In this document: positions 1 through 11,180 of the stretch, piece after piece
Layout of the letters: every line of letters starts with the position of its first letter
How positions within the stretch are numbered: the first letter of the stretch is position 1
Assembly (NCBI GenBank): GCA_023101885.1
Contig: JALPQD010000407.1
Coordinates: 142,191-206,190 of the forward strand
Direction: 5' to 3'
Length of the DNA stretch: 64,000 nucleotides
DNA from: Typhlomys cinereus
Lineage: Eukaryota; Chordata; Mammalia; Rodentia; Platacanthomyidae
Position numbers and translations under genes: made by a program
The notes under the pieces: generated by a model
Seen by the model: only the letters and a program-made list of their open reading frames with translations
The model's database searches: none
What the model was told of the DNA's origin: nothing

Positions 1-330
1 CCTTGTGGCACTTGTACTACAAGTTCTTTCTAGCTTCATGCCTGCTTCTCATGAATTCCCCAGGGCAAAATAGCCCCTCATGCACTATAGTGCCATGAGT
101 CCATTTCTAGCTGTCTTGCTCCTCTGGGATTCCATGCCCAGACTCCATGAGTTCTCCGGCATTCTAGCCCCTCGTGGCATTTCACGTCTGTAGTCCATGA
201 ATTCCAACCTTTCTCTTTCTCTCCTCTAATAAACTCTACCTTAATCCTCTACACGTGTTCTGGTTTCAATCTTCGACTCTGGAACACAGAACCTTACAAC
301 ATTGAGATGGTGTTTCTTGTCCCTACAACA
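1..330 (+). mobile_element. ERV LTR, 3' portion (window-edge copy)
   Basis: This is the 3' part of an LTR cut by the window start. It shares long blocks with 2,500-2,965, including repeated CATGAGTTC / CCCCTCGTGGCATTT units, the poly(A) signal block CTAATAAACTCTACCTTAATCC and the U5 block TGTTCTGGTTTCAATCTT. It ends CCCTACAACA at 330. No flanking duplication can be tested because the left end is missing. The family is not one I can name. Confidence 0.7.
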
Positions 331-850
331 TTTGGCAACTCACATGGGACAGACAAAAGACTGTTTCCCTGCATCAGGATGGGCATGTGCAGATTTGTCC
401 CTCTCTCAGCAGTCCTGTGAGTGGCCAATTCCCTTGGCTTCTGATATTGGCATGAGCTTTCCTGCCATGCTGGACTATGACATTTAACCAAGAATTTTAA
501 GAAAGAATATCCACCCTTGTTTCCTTATGCTCTTTGGTTCTGAATTTATGAGCAACATGCAGACAAACTTCAACATAAGGTAAAGGCAGGAACTAGGGTT
601 TTCCCAAGGTGCCCCTTCTTTGAAAAAAGGTCTCTGTGAGATGTGTAGAAAATGGCAGATTTCCAGTCTGGAAGGAAGAAAAGTCACAAGCATTTGGTAA
701 TGGGGAATGGAATTCTTGCTTTTCTGGGGGTGAGAGACTTAAAGGAGTCCTTAGTGAGGGCTACTTCTCCTTAGGTATCCCAAGGTTCCCCTTCCTATCC
801 TGGCTCAGTTTCCCAAGTTCTGCTGGTAAAATATTCAACCAGCGCATATT
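331..850. other. Repeat-derived DNA, no gene
   Basis: No coding signal. The part at 380-480 resembles 52,870-52,985 (shared GGGCATGTG, CTCTCTC..GCAGTCCTGTG, GGCATGAGCT-like blocks), so both look like copies of one old LTR-type repeat. Confidence 0.4.
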
Positions 851-867
851 GCATAGGTTTGTTTGAC

Positions 868-1176
868 CTTTTAAATGTATTTATTATTATTTTATTGTTT
901 ATTATTTATTTATTCAATGCATGTCTGTGTTTGTGTCCTCTGTGTATATATGTGTGTAATGGAGGACACTTTGTGTCCTGTGAAGGACCAAGGGCAACAT
1001 CTGAAATCATCTTAGATTGCTTCTACCTCCTCACTCAGAGGTTTCCCAGACTCCACCTTCCAGAACCACAGTTAGGCTGTCACCATATCCACCTGGCATT
1101 TTTATGTGGGATCTGAACTCAGGTCCTTTTGCTTGGGAAGCTAAGACTTTTAACTCCTGAGCCCTTTCTCCAGCCC
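868..1176 (-). repeat. Old B2-like SINE
   Basis: Read on the minus strand it starts CTGGAGAAAGGGCTCAGGAGTTAA, continues with the tRNA-like B-box region and ends in a GT/AT-rich tail near 870. It belongs to an older, more diverged branch than the SINE copies at 17.9, 25.7 and 31.9 kb. Confidence 0.65.
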
Positions 1177-1266
1177 TCAATTTTTTTTTTTTTTTTTATA
1201 AAAGGAAAATTGGGAGCTGGAAAGATGTTTCAGAGGTGAAGGCTCGCCTTGAAAATAGAAGGTCTT

Positions 1267-1410
1267 GGGGCTGGAGAGGTGGCTCAGGGGTTAAGCCTCC
1301 GCCTTGCAGGCAGAAGGTCTTGAGTTCGGATCCTAGACCCCACATATAGACACATACATGTGCACACACACAATTGAATAAATAATAAAAAAAAATTAAA
1401 AAAAAAAAGA
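1267..1410 (+). repeat. B2-like SINE, internally deleted
   Basis: It has the head GGGGCTGGAGAGGTGGCTCAGG of the young SINE family, then jumps from the block after the B box straight to the CA-rich and AATTGAATAAATAATAAAA tail. The GC-rich middle seen in full copies is missing. Confidence 0.8.
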
Positions 1411-1468
1411 AAGAAAATAGAAGGTCTTGAGTTTAGATTCCATAGCCCACATAAAAAGGCCAGGCAGA

Positions 1469-1736
1469 GGGCTGGAGAAGTGGCTCAGGGGTTAAGCCTC
1501 TGCCTTGCTGGCAGAAGGTCCTGAATTTGGATCCTAGACCCCACTTATAGACGCCAGGCGGGGGGCAGGGGGCAGCCTGCGTTTCTGGTCTGGTAGAGTG
1601 GAGCCTGTGAATCCCAGGGCAGAGTAAACAAGGAGGAGATGGAGGCATCCATGGTGGTTCCCAAATTTGCCTGTGGTTCTACACACACACACATACACAT
1701 ACGCACACACGCACAATTGAAATAATTTAAAAAAAA
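1469..1736 (+). repeat. B2-like SINE
   Basis: Near full-length copy: tRNA-derived head, GC-rich middle (GCAGCCTGCGTTTCTGG), GGCGTCCATGGTGGTT-like block, CA repeat and AATTGAA tail. It sits directly after the deleted copy at 1,267-1,410, and a partial older copy follows at about 1,739-1,905. Confidence 0.8.
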
Positions 1737-2159
1737 GTCAGGCAGAAAGGTTGGCAGGCTGTACTTCCAGTCCTGGTGGGTGGAGCTTGAGAAACCAGAG
1801 CAACATAAAAAAATAATCCTAGATTATTCCCAAAGTCACCCTGGGGCCTTCACAGGGACACATGTGCCCTCTGAAACACACACACACACTAAAAATAAAT
1901 AATTTTTTAAATGAAAATTCACAACCACAAGCAGTGAGATCTTCTAAGTTTTTATTCACCCCTCTTTCCATTCACATCCCCTCCTTCCCTCCTTTTCCCT
2001 TGATCTCATGACATTCAAGTGAAATCCATGAGTCACACCTTTATTCTTGTTTGTTGGCTGGAGACAAGGTTGCATGTGTCCAAAACTAGCCTTGATACTT
2101 CATTCCCCAGCCTCCCCCTAACTGAGATGACAGGCCAGAGCCTCAATACAGTGTCTTCT

Positions 2160-2480
2160 TAACTCACAAATAAAGAGGAAGATTCTGGGTACTAAGGAAT
2201 ACCCAGCTTTCTGAGCCCATGAACCAGCATAAACCCAGACTTACATGCAGGAAGCAGAAGTGGGAGCAGTGGGAATTGGTCAGGCATCGGGTCAAAGGGA
2301 GCCTAAGATGGCCTCCATCATCTTGAGGCAGGATTAGAGCAGCATGCTGGGATGGGTCTCTCAAGGTCTTTGAAGGTCTTGGAATTCCTGAAGATCATCC
2401 ACCACTGCTGGAATCACCCTGAAGGAACACTCCTGCTGAGGAGCTGACTCCAATCCTCCCAGAGATAAGATGGCCAACTC
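2160..2480 (+). mobile_element. ERV internal remnant next to an LTR
   Basis: The block around 2,340-2,465 (GCTGGGATGGGTCTCTCAAG, then GAGGAGCTGACTCCAATCCTCCCAGA) also occurs at 20,970-21,090, where it too lies just upstream of an LTR. It is best read as the 3' untranslated internal part of an ERV. No reading frame is supported. Confidence 0.5.
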
Positions 2481-2499
2481 CTCTATGAAGGGATTATGG

Positions 2500-2965
2500 A
2501 GATGAGCTCTCCATATCAACAACCGATCTCTAGCCACATGGGCCCAAGAGCAACTGGGTACCCCAATGGGAGTTAACTAATGAGAAAAAGCCAGTTTCCT
2601 GGGCTTGTCTAGGTGTACAAATATGCCTGGCCCTGGCAGCCATCTTTGGTGCTCTAGCTCCTCATGACACTCCAGTGCCATGGGTTCTTTTCCTGCTGCC
2701 TACTTCTCGTGGGAGCGCCCTAGCCCCTCGTGGCATTTGTGCTATGAGTTCTTTCTTACTCCTTGCTCCTTATGGATTCCATGCCTAGGCACCATGAGTT
2801 CTCTGGGGTGCCTGCCCCTGATGACACTCTGGGTCTGGAGTCCATGAGTTCCAGCCTCTAATAAACTCTTCCTTAATCCTCTACACCATGTTCTGGTTTC
2901 AATCTTTGACTCCGGAACACAAGAACCCTGCAACATTGGGATAGTCCACTCCTGTCCCTGCAACA
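2500..2965 (+). mobile_element. ERV LTR, second copy of the family at 1-330
   Basis: Same block order as 1-330: CCATGAGTTC repeats, CTAATAAACTCTTCCTTAATCC as poly(A) signal, TGTTCTGGTTTCAATCTT, and the terminal CTGCAACA at 2,965. The left boundary is approximate. With the copy at 1-330 it could be the second LTR of a heavily deleted provirus, but the target duplication cannot be checked. Confidence 0.65.
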
Positions 2966-3775
2966 ATTTAAGCCAATTTTATTGTAGCATACATGAGTAT
3001 TAATAGGAAAAAATCAAAGAAGAGCAGGGCCAAATTCTTTATAGGATCATGTAAAATTTCCGCTAACAAAGAAAAGTCAGGAGTGACATTTACTTGTTAT
3101 GGGTGTCCAGACATGATATCTCCAGGTAGAGTTAAAAGCAGGCATGACACTTAGTTGATAAAAGGGAATGGACAATGGAATGTCTCAAAGCAGAGTTACC
3201 TGGTCCATGCATTAACATATCTCAAATGTATAGGGAAGGAACTGTAAGGGGAAGTTTTAACCTCACCAGTTCTGAGAAGAACAAAAGCGATCTAAGAATA
3301 GACAGAAGGTAAACTCAACTCCCAGAGGAAGGAATTCACCTGCCATTGTCTATGCAGGCAAGAGGCAAACTCAACTTCTAAAGGGAGGAGTCCACTTAAC
3401 AACTGTCCATTCTAGATGCTAATGTATCATTCTCCAGAGAGCAGGCTTCAGGCCTTACGAACACCACACCCAACCCCAGGAAGGCCTTGGGCAGTACTGG
3501 TGATTTCATCAAAGCCCACACCTGCCACAGGGAAACCACAGGAAGCTCTCTCCTGGGGCCAGCAGGTGGGTCTGTAGGGAAAAAAATCTGCACATAAACC
3601 TGGTGACAAATTAAATCCCCCCGGAACCCTCATGGTGGAAGGAAAGAACTGACTTTTCAGAGTTGTCTCTGACTTCTACCTGTGCATCATGACGTGCATG
3701 TGTCCTCTCTCTCTCTCTCTGTCTATTTGTTAAAAAAAATCCCTTTTGATAGTCACCTAAAATTCTTCTAGTCTT

Positions 3776-4142
3776 TTGTGTGTGTGTGTGCATGTGTATA
3801 TGAAGTGTGTGGATGGACATGTGTGTGTTTGCATATGGGCAGAAATATGTACCAGAGTACATCTGAGTGTGTAAGGCCCAAAGATGATATCAGGAAACAA
3901 ACTCCATCACTCTTCCATCTCGCTATTGTGAGTCTGGGTCTCTAATTAACCTAGAGCAGCCATGAAGGCTCATTTGCTAGCCAGCTTGCTCTGGGGATTC
4001 CCAGGCTCCACCCTCCAGGACTGGAGTGACAGGCAATCTGCCATGCCCACATGGCCCTTTTACATGGCATCTGGGGATCTGAACTCATGTCCTTCTGCTG
4101 CTGAGACAACAGTTTTCAGCACTGAACCGTCTCGCCAGCTCC
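3776..4142 (-). repeat. Old B2-like SINE
   Basis: Minus-strand copy with a GT/AT-rich tail at 3,776-3,880 and the degenerate head near 4,100-4,142 (GAGCTGGCGAGACGGTTCAG on minus). Strongly diverged. Confidence 0.5.
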
Positions 4143-4249
4143 TGCTTCCAGGCTCTTTGAGCTTCATAAGGGTTCCAATGAACAATTTGGGATCAAGTTA
4201 CAACCCTCATACAGGACACCTCTGGAGTTACCTTAACATCTCACTTCAT

Positions 4250-4400
4250 AGGCTGGTGAGATGGCTCAGTGGGTAAAGTGACTGTGCAAACATGGAGACC
4301 TGAGTCTGATCCCTGGAAACTCACATAGTATCTCCCTCTTTTTCTATTTTTCTCTCTCTCTTTCTCCTTATCTCTATCTCCCCTCTTCCCTCAAATAAAA
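4250..4400 (+). repeat. B2-like SINE fragment
   Basis: The head GGCTGGTGAGATGGCTCAGTGG and the following GACCTGAGTCTGATCCCTGG are the A- and B-box regions of a tRNA-derived SINE. A CT-rich simple tract and an AATAAAA tail follow. Confidence 0.65.
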
Positions 4401-4811
4401 CATGAAATAAAAGATCTTTCACTTAGTATAGGGAGGAGTCTTTGTAACCCCTTGGAAATGTAACTTGGGAGCCACCAAAGTCATCTACAGGCCTCTGTCT
4501 AAGAAGGTTCTACCCAGACTTGTCTGGGACCTCAAAGGGGCTCTTTCAAAAGAGCCGGTACTTAAATCTGTATCAAATTGTCATCTTAATCAACTCCAAT
4601 CCTGCATCCTGCATCACCTCCTGAAATCCTTGGCTGCATTTTGAATGCATGTTTGTGAGAATGATCAGGTGTAGATGTGCGTGTGCATTTGTGTGTGCAA
4701 GCAAGTGTGCCACAGGGCTTATGGGAGAAGGCCACAGGACCTGGTGCCTGTCCTCACCCTTGGCCGCTGCAGGGCCACTTCTAGGGATTCCCCTGACCCC
4801 ACTCCCATCTC

Positions 4812-5492
4812 TGTTGGAACTGAAGTCCCTCCAAGTCACCCGCCCCGACCCCAAAAGGAGACACGAGGACTGAGAGGCTGCTGCAAAGGCAATAGGCGAG
4901 TTTATTATTCTGGCATGCCAGGACCGCCTCCCTCCTGCAAGCAAGAGAAGAGCGGCCCCGACTGAGGTCGGGGTAGGGTTTTTATAGGGTAGCAAAACAT
5001 ATTTTTCTATAGCACTCTTTGGCACAGTTGAGTCAGCCAAGGGCGACCATCAGATGTTCTGGTCGAGGTCTCGGTCAGCACGTCCGCGGCAGGGCTGACT
5101 TGTTTGTGCAAGATAGCAGTGGGCTTGGGGTGAAGCTTCGGTTATAGTTACAATAATACTACTAAGGCGTTGGTGGTGTTTGGCATAACTGCACGTATTG
5201 GGAGCATTTCCCGGAGTTCTGTGTGGGGAGGGGGAAGCGGGCTTAGACAGCATCTGGACATACTGAAAACATTTCTCTGAGACCTTGAAGGGGAAAGATT
5301 CTTGGAACCAACTTTGGGGGGAGGTCTGGGTGGTTTGGCATCTGTCCCTCTTGCAGGGACCTTAAGAGGGGAGATGTTTTTCAGTCTCTAGCCACCTGTT
5401 GTTTTCAGAACTCTGAAAACTGCTGACCACCAGGCTCAAGAACATAGACATTTCTGTTTTTGGGTCTGTCTGAAATTTCCTTTTCTTCCACA
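4812..5492 (-). mobile_element. Solo LTR, 681 bp, with 5-bp target duplication ATCTC
   Basis: On the minus strand it begins TGTGGAAGAAAAGG and ends AGTTCCAACA, with CCCTATAAAAACC as a TATA box and AATAATAAACTCGCC as poly(A) signal. ATCTC flanks both ends on the plus strand (4,807-4,811 and 5,493-5,497). It shares TATA, GTCGGGGCCG and terminal CCAACA blocks with the LTRs at 23,687 and 26,057, so all three are one family, this copy being the longer and more diverged. No internal retroviral sequence lies beside it. Confidence 0.85.
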
Positions 5493-5671
5493 ATCTCCAA
5501 GTGCGAGCAACAGGATCACTCAACAGGATGCATATGACGGCATCCAGCTTCCTGTGGGTTTGGGGGATGCAATTCAGACCTCCACACTTGCCCAGCAAAT
5601 GGTTTAGCCTTGAATCCATTTCTCTGCCCCCTTATTTTACCTAACTTTATTTTATTTTATATTATTTTATT

Positions 5672-5815
5672 TTTGAGGATTAAGGTAGAGTTCATTAGAG
5701 GGGAGAAAGAATGGAATTCATGGAGTCCAGATGTGGAGTCCCATGAGGAGCAAGGGTGCCCAGGAAAACTCATGGATTCCAGGCATGGAATACCATGAGA
5801 TACAGGTGCCTCCCC
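5672..5815 (-). mobile_element. LTR fragment of the 1-330 family, reversed
   Basis: The reverse complement contains CTAATGAACTCTACCTTAAT and the CATGAGTT / CCATGCCTGGAATCCATG units seen at 1-330 and 2,500-2,965. It is a 140-bp fragment with no clear ends. Confidence 0.55.
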
Positions 5816-5829
5816 TTATTTAATTAATT

Positions 5830-5965
5830 AGTTAATTAATTTACAGACATGATTCCCCAGAAGGCCAGATTGGCCCCAAACTCACTCTGTACTGAGGATG
5901 ACCTTGAACTCTTGATCCTCCAGCCTCTATCACTAGAGTGCTGGAATCACAGCACCACCTTGCCC
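5830..5965 (-). repeat. B1-like SINE fragment
   Basis: On the plus strand it reads as a reversed B1 body: GGCCAGATTGGCCCCAAACTC, then CTTGAACTCTTGATCCTCCAG, then GTGCTGGAATCACAG. These are the usual 7SL-derived blocks, diverged. Confidence 0.6.
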
Positions 5966-6035
5966 CATTGATTCCAGGGTGTTTCATGCACATTGGACAA
6001 GCACTACACCTCCACTGAGCCCTAGAACTGTGTTT

Positions 6036-6402
6036 TTTTTTAACTTATTTTATTTGCTGGGTGTGTATCAAAGGACACTGTGTGTCTCTGTGGAGGCCCA
6101 GGGTGACATCTGGAATCATCCTGGATTGTTTCTACCTCTTGCTTCCCTCAGAGTTTTCCCAGGCTCTGCCCATCAAGGCCAAAAGTGCAGGCTGCCACTG
6201 TTCAGGCCTGACTTTTTTTTTCTTTTCTTTCTTATTTAGATTTTGTTTTGATTTTTCCTTTTTTTTTAATTATTATTTCTGCTCATACAAACTCAACAGG
6301 TACAAGGCCTGGCGCTTTTTACATAAGACCTGGGATCTGAACTCAGGACCTTCTGTTTGAAAGGACGGGCTTCACACCTCCCCTGAGCCATCTCTCCAGC
6401 CC
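6036..6402 (-). repeat. Old B2-like SINE with T-rich interruption
   Basis: The head on the minus strand starts at about 6,402 (GGGGCTGGAGAGATGGCTCAG). The body runs to the TGTGTATCA-type tail near 6,060. A T-rich block at 6,210-6,275 interrupts the middle. Confidence 0.65.
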
Positions 6403-6404
6403 CA

Positions 6405-8300
6405 GCCTCAGTTTTTTGTAATGGTACTTAAAGCCAAACATGGTAGAGCCTGCCGCCACTTAAGCACAAGAACGCAGGAGGATCCTCAGGCTGGGAATCC
6501 TCTTGACAGGATGGGGGCAAGCTTTGTTAACAGGCTAAGATAGGAAATGGGGGAGAGAAAGGTCAAGGCCAACCTGGGCTCTATACTACAGATAGCCCCC
6601 TCTCTTGGGAAATAAGTGGGGATGCAACTTTGAAGACTGGAGCCAAGTCTTCAGGACCCCCACACAAGCTAGAGAAGAGTAGCATCCATGTTCCATTGAC
6701 AGACCCTGCCTTGGTGATAAAAGCGTGTAATCAGGGCCACTGAAATAGTTCAGTGGGGGCTGGAGAGATGGCTGGGGGGGTACAATACTTCCTAGCAGAA
6801 TGGGTTCAGAATTGGAGGTGAGGCGGCAGTAGCAACAGCTATCCCTGGGGGCAGCGGTGAGCCAGTTGGACCCAAGCCCCTCTCAGGCCAGCCACTCCAA
6901 GCTGGCAGACTAGCTTGTGGGGCCCAGCAGAGGGGGCCTTGGAGAAAGGGCTGGGTGGGATGTGTCCGGGGAAATGACCGAGGAAGTGGGCAGGATATAG
7001 CAGCTTTCAGCCTCCAGATCATGGTCTAATAGCTTTTTGTTCATGGGGAGGCTTTTGGAGAAACCCAAGAACTTTCCCCAAGGTAGGCTGGTGGGTGGAG
7101 CCAGAGGCCAGCAGACAGTGGCTTTCCTGTCTTCTTTTGAGCCACAGCCCCAAGAAGCTCAGAGCATGACGAACCTCCCTAGCAGCCCCCCCCAAACACG
7201 CAGGGCTTGGCTATGTCCAAGAGGCACTTTATTAGATCGGTGGCATTTATGTAAGCAGACGGCTGGGCAGACTGAAGTGGGGTGAGGCCCGATGGCCAGT
7301 TAGGCACATGAATCCAGGGAGACCCTCTCCCTCGGCTGGGAAATCTTCTCACCAAGATGGGATGTGTGTGGGGTATACCACCTGTGGCCAGACAAAGACA
7401 TGAAATAGGAGGAGCAAAGTCTTGGCTTCTGAAAAGTGAGAGGAAACCAGTCAGGTGGGTCTCTAGCGCAAGAAGTTGGCAAAAGGATTCTCTTCAAAAT
7501 GTCAGCGGAATGGAACGAGGAAGGGCCTGGTAGCCCTAGTATAGGTGATACTAGCCCCTAGTATCACCACCCCCTAAGTTCCTGGGGTGGATTCAGTGTC
7601 TGCTCTTACAAAGAGAGAAGTGTGAACCATTGGCTGAGAAAGGAGGGAATGGGACTCCAATCTCCAGTGTGTGTGTGTGTAACAGTTGCCAGGAAGGAGC
7701 CAATACAGACTAGCTGTACCCCCAGCTCCTCCCAATCATTCATTAGACACCATCTCTGTGCTATCAAAGAAAGACTGACCCACACACACTTTGGCGCCTA
7801 CTCCTGTGACCTCAGCTAACCTCTGGAGGACTAGAGAAGAGGTGGATTCTGTGAATGCGCACGGGAAGACTTCATTCAGCGCCCAGGGAGCCGAAGGAAT
7901 AAGTAGGTACACTGTTCAGTTCCTATCCAGGTGACACACTCAGGAGACAGAAATGCCTTGGGCAGGGCTCGGCGGAATCAGGCGCAACAAATGAGGAGGA
8001 CCAGTTCCTGGAGAGCTTGGAACCAAGGTTCATCACTGAGGTCCTCTCTTATACAAATGCAAAGGCTTTGGAGAACAGTTGGCGCCCCCTCCCATGGCAG
8101 ATTTCCATAAGTTTCACCACATTATCACCATGAAGGCCAGCAAGGACTACAAATGCCATGATTCTGTTGTGTTGTGTTTTGCTTCAACATTCGGGGGCTC
8201 TCTGGCATAGGCAGAAGCGACGTCCCAAACCATCCAGGTCCCCAAACAGGGGGTCATGACAGGGAAGGTGAGCACAGAGATGCCCAGTGAGTGCCTCCGC
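6405..8300. other. Anonymous intergenic DNA
   Basis: No exon, RNA gene or full repeat could be supported here. The open frames are short, lack family features and overlap on both strands. Two loosely similar blocks at 6,445-6,560 and 7,280-7,400 look like remnants of one old repeat. Confidence 0.4.
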
Positions 8301-8307
8301 GAGGGCC

Positions 8308-8392
8308 TTAGGAACTCACTTTCTTGTTGGTTTTATTCAAGATATGAAGTAAGACCACTCGAAGGAACCATCATTTCTCTCCAGATCTTCCA
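8308..8392 (-). pseudogene. SLC44A2: SLC44A2 pseudogene alternative last exon
   Basis: After the acceptor CTCCACAG it reads EDLERNDGSFEWSYFIS and then stops (TGA, 8,337-8,339). An adjacent frame gives LNKTNKKVSS before TAA, the known alternative SLC44A2 C-terminus. An internal deletion of roughly one helical turn of codons has joined the halves out of frame. Confidence 0.75.
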
Positions 8393-8679
8393 CTGTGGAG
8401 AGAGACCCCAGAGCAGGTGACATGAGAAGGGGGCCCTGGTTAGAGGCCTGGGGGTGGAGTAAGGAATGGGACAGGGTAGGGGATCCTCAGCTAGGGAGAA
8501 GCCTCAAGGGGTTAGAAACCGAGACATGACATTAAATAAGCGGGATCAGGTGCATGCGGCCCGGCACCTCAGCTCCCAGGCTGAGATAGGAGGACCCCAA
8601 GTTCTAAGGGCTATCCAGGGTACAGAGTGTGTTCCAGGTCAGCTAAGCAACTTGGTGAGAGTTGGCCTCAAAACCCAAA

Positions 8680-8900
8680 GTAAAAAAGGCTTGGGGGTGT
8701 GGCCCAGAGGTGGAGCCCCTGCCTAGCATCCTCCAGGGAGGGCTAAGGGCAGGGCTCAGAGGTAGACTGACGGCCTAGAATCCTCCAGTGAGGACTGGGG
8801 GCAGGGCTCAGAGATAGACTGATGGCCTACAATCCTCCAGGGAGGGTTGGGGGCAGGGTTCAGAGGTGGAGTCCTGCTTGGCATGTGCAAGGCCATGAGG
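8680..8900 (+). repeat. Tandem ID-like units
   Basis: Three imperfect units of about 65-70 bp repeat the motif CCTCCAG(G/T)GAGG..GGGGCAGGG(C/T)TCAGAG. The last grows into an ID-like block (GGAGTCCTGCTTGGCATGTG). This suggests an ID-type SINE body amplified in tandem within the SLC44A2 intron. Confidence 0.5.
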
Positions 8901-9007
8901 GGTACGATGGGGCCTCAGGATCACCACACCCCCAGGCAGTGAAGCCCCCCATGCACAAACCCGGTCTCCAGAGAGGCCCCCGGCCCGCTTGCCAGTCCCC
9001 CTCACTC

Positions 9008-9124
9008 TAGTCCTGGACTTCCTCCTGCTTGCCCTCCACAGGCCTTTCAAGAGGATGTCTCTGAGTTCGGGAGACATGAAGTAGGGGCGCTCCTGAGAGT
9101 CGTCATTCCTCTCGAGGTCCTCAC
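9008..9124 (-). pseudogene. SLC44A2: SLC44A2 pseudogene last exon (SPELRDILLKG type)
   Basis: It reads EDLERNDDSQERPYFMSPEL and then RDILLKG. After that the open frame runs on for about 70 unrelated residues. A 1-bp shift near 9,040 would instead give a short charged tail stopping at TAG 9,008-9,010, as expected for this isoform end. Confidence 0.75.
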
Positions 9125-9478
9125 CTGGGCCCCCCAGGAACCAGCAGGACGGGGATGGTTGGGAAAGGAGGGAGGAGAAAGGGGAGGCAGGGGAGGAACA
9201 GGGAAGCCAGAAGGCATGGAGGAAAAGGAAAAAAAGAAACAAGGAAGGAACAAGACAGGAGGAGAGACCAGAGTTAGTGGCAACCACAGAGCCCCCCACA
9301 TCCTCTCCACCAAAGCCAGAAACTCGGAAGCTCAGAATGTGGAGACAGAGAGGTGCAGCCCTAATACCATTCAAAAGGCATGGGGGGCTGTGGGGGTGTG
9401 GATGGCATCTAGGATAAGCCCCATGAAACACACTGGCTGGGGTGGCCCTGGGGAGCAGGGACGACCGGGCTCACTCAC

Positions 9479-9562
9479 AGAAGCAGAGGAACAGCGTGCC
9501 CACACACATGCCATAGCGCTGAAGAAGCCATGAACAATCAAGTAGGAGCCCACCATCACTGT
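9479..9562 (-). pseudogene. SLC44A2: SLC44A2 pseudogene exon with 1-bp deletion
   Basis: It reads TVMVGSYLIVHGFFS and then shifts near 9,517. In the other frame the exon continues YGMCVGTLFLCF up to the donor GTGAGT. The acceptor CTCACAG is intact. Confidence 0.8.
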
Positions 9563-9663
9563 CTGTGAGAGAGGATGCAACTCATGCCCACTCCTCAGCC
9601 CCGCCCCACCCCCAGCAGTCCCTTCCCTGGCCTGGAAATCATAGCAATCCTCCCCACTCAGCT

Positions 9664-9965
9664 TTCTTTTTTTATTTTGTTTTGTTTGTTTTTATTTATT
9701 CAATTGTGCATGTGTGCGTGTGTGTATGTATGTGTGTGTGTGTGTGTGTAGAACCACAGGCGAATTCGGGAACCACCATGGACCCCTCCACCACCTCCTT
9801 GTTTACTCTGCTCCAGGATTCACAAGCTCCGCCCACCAGGGCCAGAAACGCCCCCCCCTACCCCCGCTTCTGCCTGGTGTCTATACGTTGTGGGATCTGG
9901 GATCTGAACTCAGGACCTTCCACCTGAGAGGCAGAGGCTTAACCCCTGAGCCACCTCTCCAGCCC
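9664..9965 (-). repeat. B2-like SINE
   Basis: Full-length minus copy: tail (ATTTATTCAATTGTGCATG), GT repeat, GC-rich body and head GGGCTGGAGAGGTGGCTCAGG. CTCAGCTTTCT flanks both sides as the target duplication. It lies in an SLC44A2 intron. Confidence 0.9.
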
Positions 9966-10099
9966 TTCCCTCAGCTTTCTGAATGTTGGGATTACAGGTC
10001 CCAAACAAGTAAGGGGATCTGAGTTTGAATTACTGGTTCTCATGTATAAATATGATGCAGGAGTGTGGGCCTGGAATTCCAGCACAGCTGTGGCACAGC

Positions 10100-10380
10100 T
10101 GTGGCATGCGTGTGTGCATGTGCATGTGTGCGTGTATGTATGTGTGTGTGTGTGTACAAGAGGGAATATGTATGTCTAGGTGACTTTGGGCATCATCCTG
10201 GATTGCTTTACCTCCTTATTACTTTGCTCTGGGATTTCCCAGGCTCTGCCTTTCAGGGCAAGATTATAGGCCAAGACCATATCCACCTGTCCTTTTATTT
10301 TTAAGTAGGATCTGGGTTCTGAACTCAAATCCTTTTGTTTGCAAAGCACAAGCTTTAACTCCTGAGCTAACTCCCTGAAT
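10100..10380 (-). repeat. Old B2-like SINE
   Basis: GT-rich tail at 10,100-10,165. The body then contains TGGGATTTCCCAGGCTCTGCC and, near 10,315-10,370, the degenerate reversed B and A boxes. Confidence 0.6.
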
Positions 10381-10419
10381 GCAGTGGACAGATTCTTAGA
10401 AAAAAGAAATAATGCAAGG

Positions 10420-10660
10420 TAGGAGTGATGGCTCAGGGTTAGGCCTTTGTCTCGCAAGCAAAAGGACCTGAGTTCAAATCTCCAGATCCCACATAAAATG
10501 GAGGTGGCCAAAATCCTGACCCTGGAAGATGGAACAGAGGAACCTCAGAGCAAAGCAATAAGGAGGTGGAGCAATTCAGAATGATACCTAAAGTCACCCA
10601 TGGATCTCCACAGGCACACACAGTGCCCTCTAACACACACACACACAAAGAAAAATGAAA
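10420..10660 (+). repeat. Old B2-like SINE
   Basis: It starts GAGTGATGGCTCAGGGTTAGG and has GACCTGAGTTCAAATCTCCAG as its B-box region. The CACAGGCACACACAGTGCC block and a CA repeat follow. It lies head to head with the minus copy just to its left. Confidence 0.65.
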
Positions 10661-11074
10661 TAACTTAATCACTCAATGTAACTCATCTCGGAACTGGCAG
10701 AGGGACAAAGATAAAAATCTAGGCCACTTGTCTCTGAGCCCTGCTGTGTCTTGGGATGCAGACTCGGCCCCTCCACACTCTGTCTGCCTCTACCTCTCGT
10801 CTCTCCATACCCACCACCATGGTCTTCTTGCTGCTCTTACAGGGGTGGTGGCCCTTACAGTCATCATAACTGCTGCCCTCTTACATTTTTTTATTTATGC
10901 ATTTATTTGAAGGTGGGGGGGTGCATGCATGCTGTAGCACATGCAGGGGTGGAAGGTAACTTCTGGAAGTCAGTTCTCTCTTTCTACCATGTGAGCTTCC
11001 AGGGATTGAACTCATGTCTCCAGGTTTGCATGCGGACACCTTTATCACCAAGATCCCTCCCCACTCCTCCCTTG

Positions 11075-11180
11075 TGTTAAGAGAGGGTCTCACGTAGCTC
11101 AGGCTGGCCTCAAGCTCATTATATAGCTGAGGACCACCTGGAACTCCTGTTCCTCCTGCCTCTATCGTCCCAGTGGGCAC
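11075..11180 (-). repeat. B1-like SINE fragment
   Basis: Reversed B1 blocks: AGAGGGTCTCACGTAGCTCA, GGCTGGCCTCAAGCTCATTA and GGAACTCCTGTTCCTCCTGCC. Confidence 0.65.

Noticed and set aside
8808..9431. Long C-terminal extension after SLC44A2 DLERNDD
   Set aside because: The extension follows a probable 1-bp shift and has no similarity to the family; the normal short tail is in the adjacent frame.
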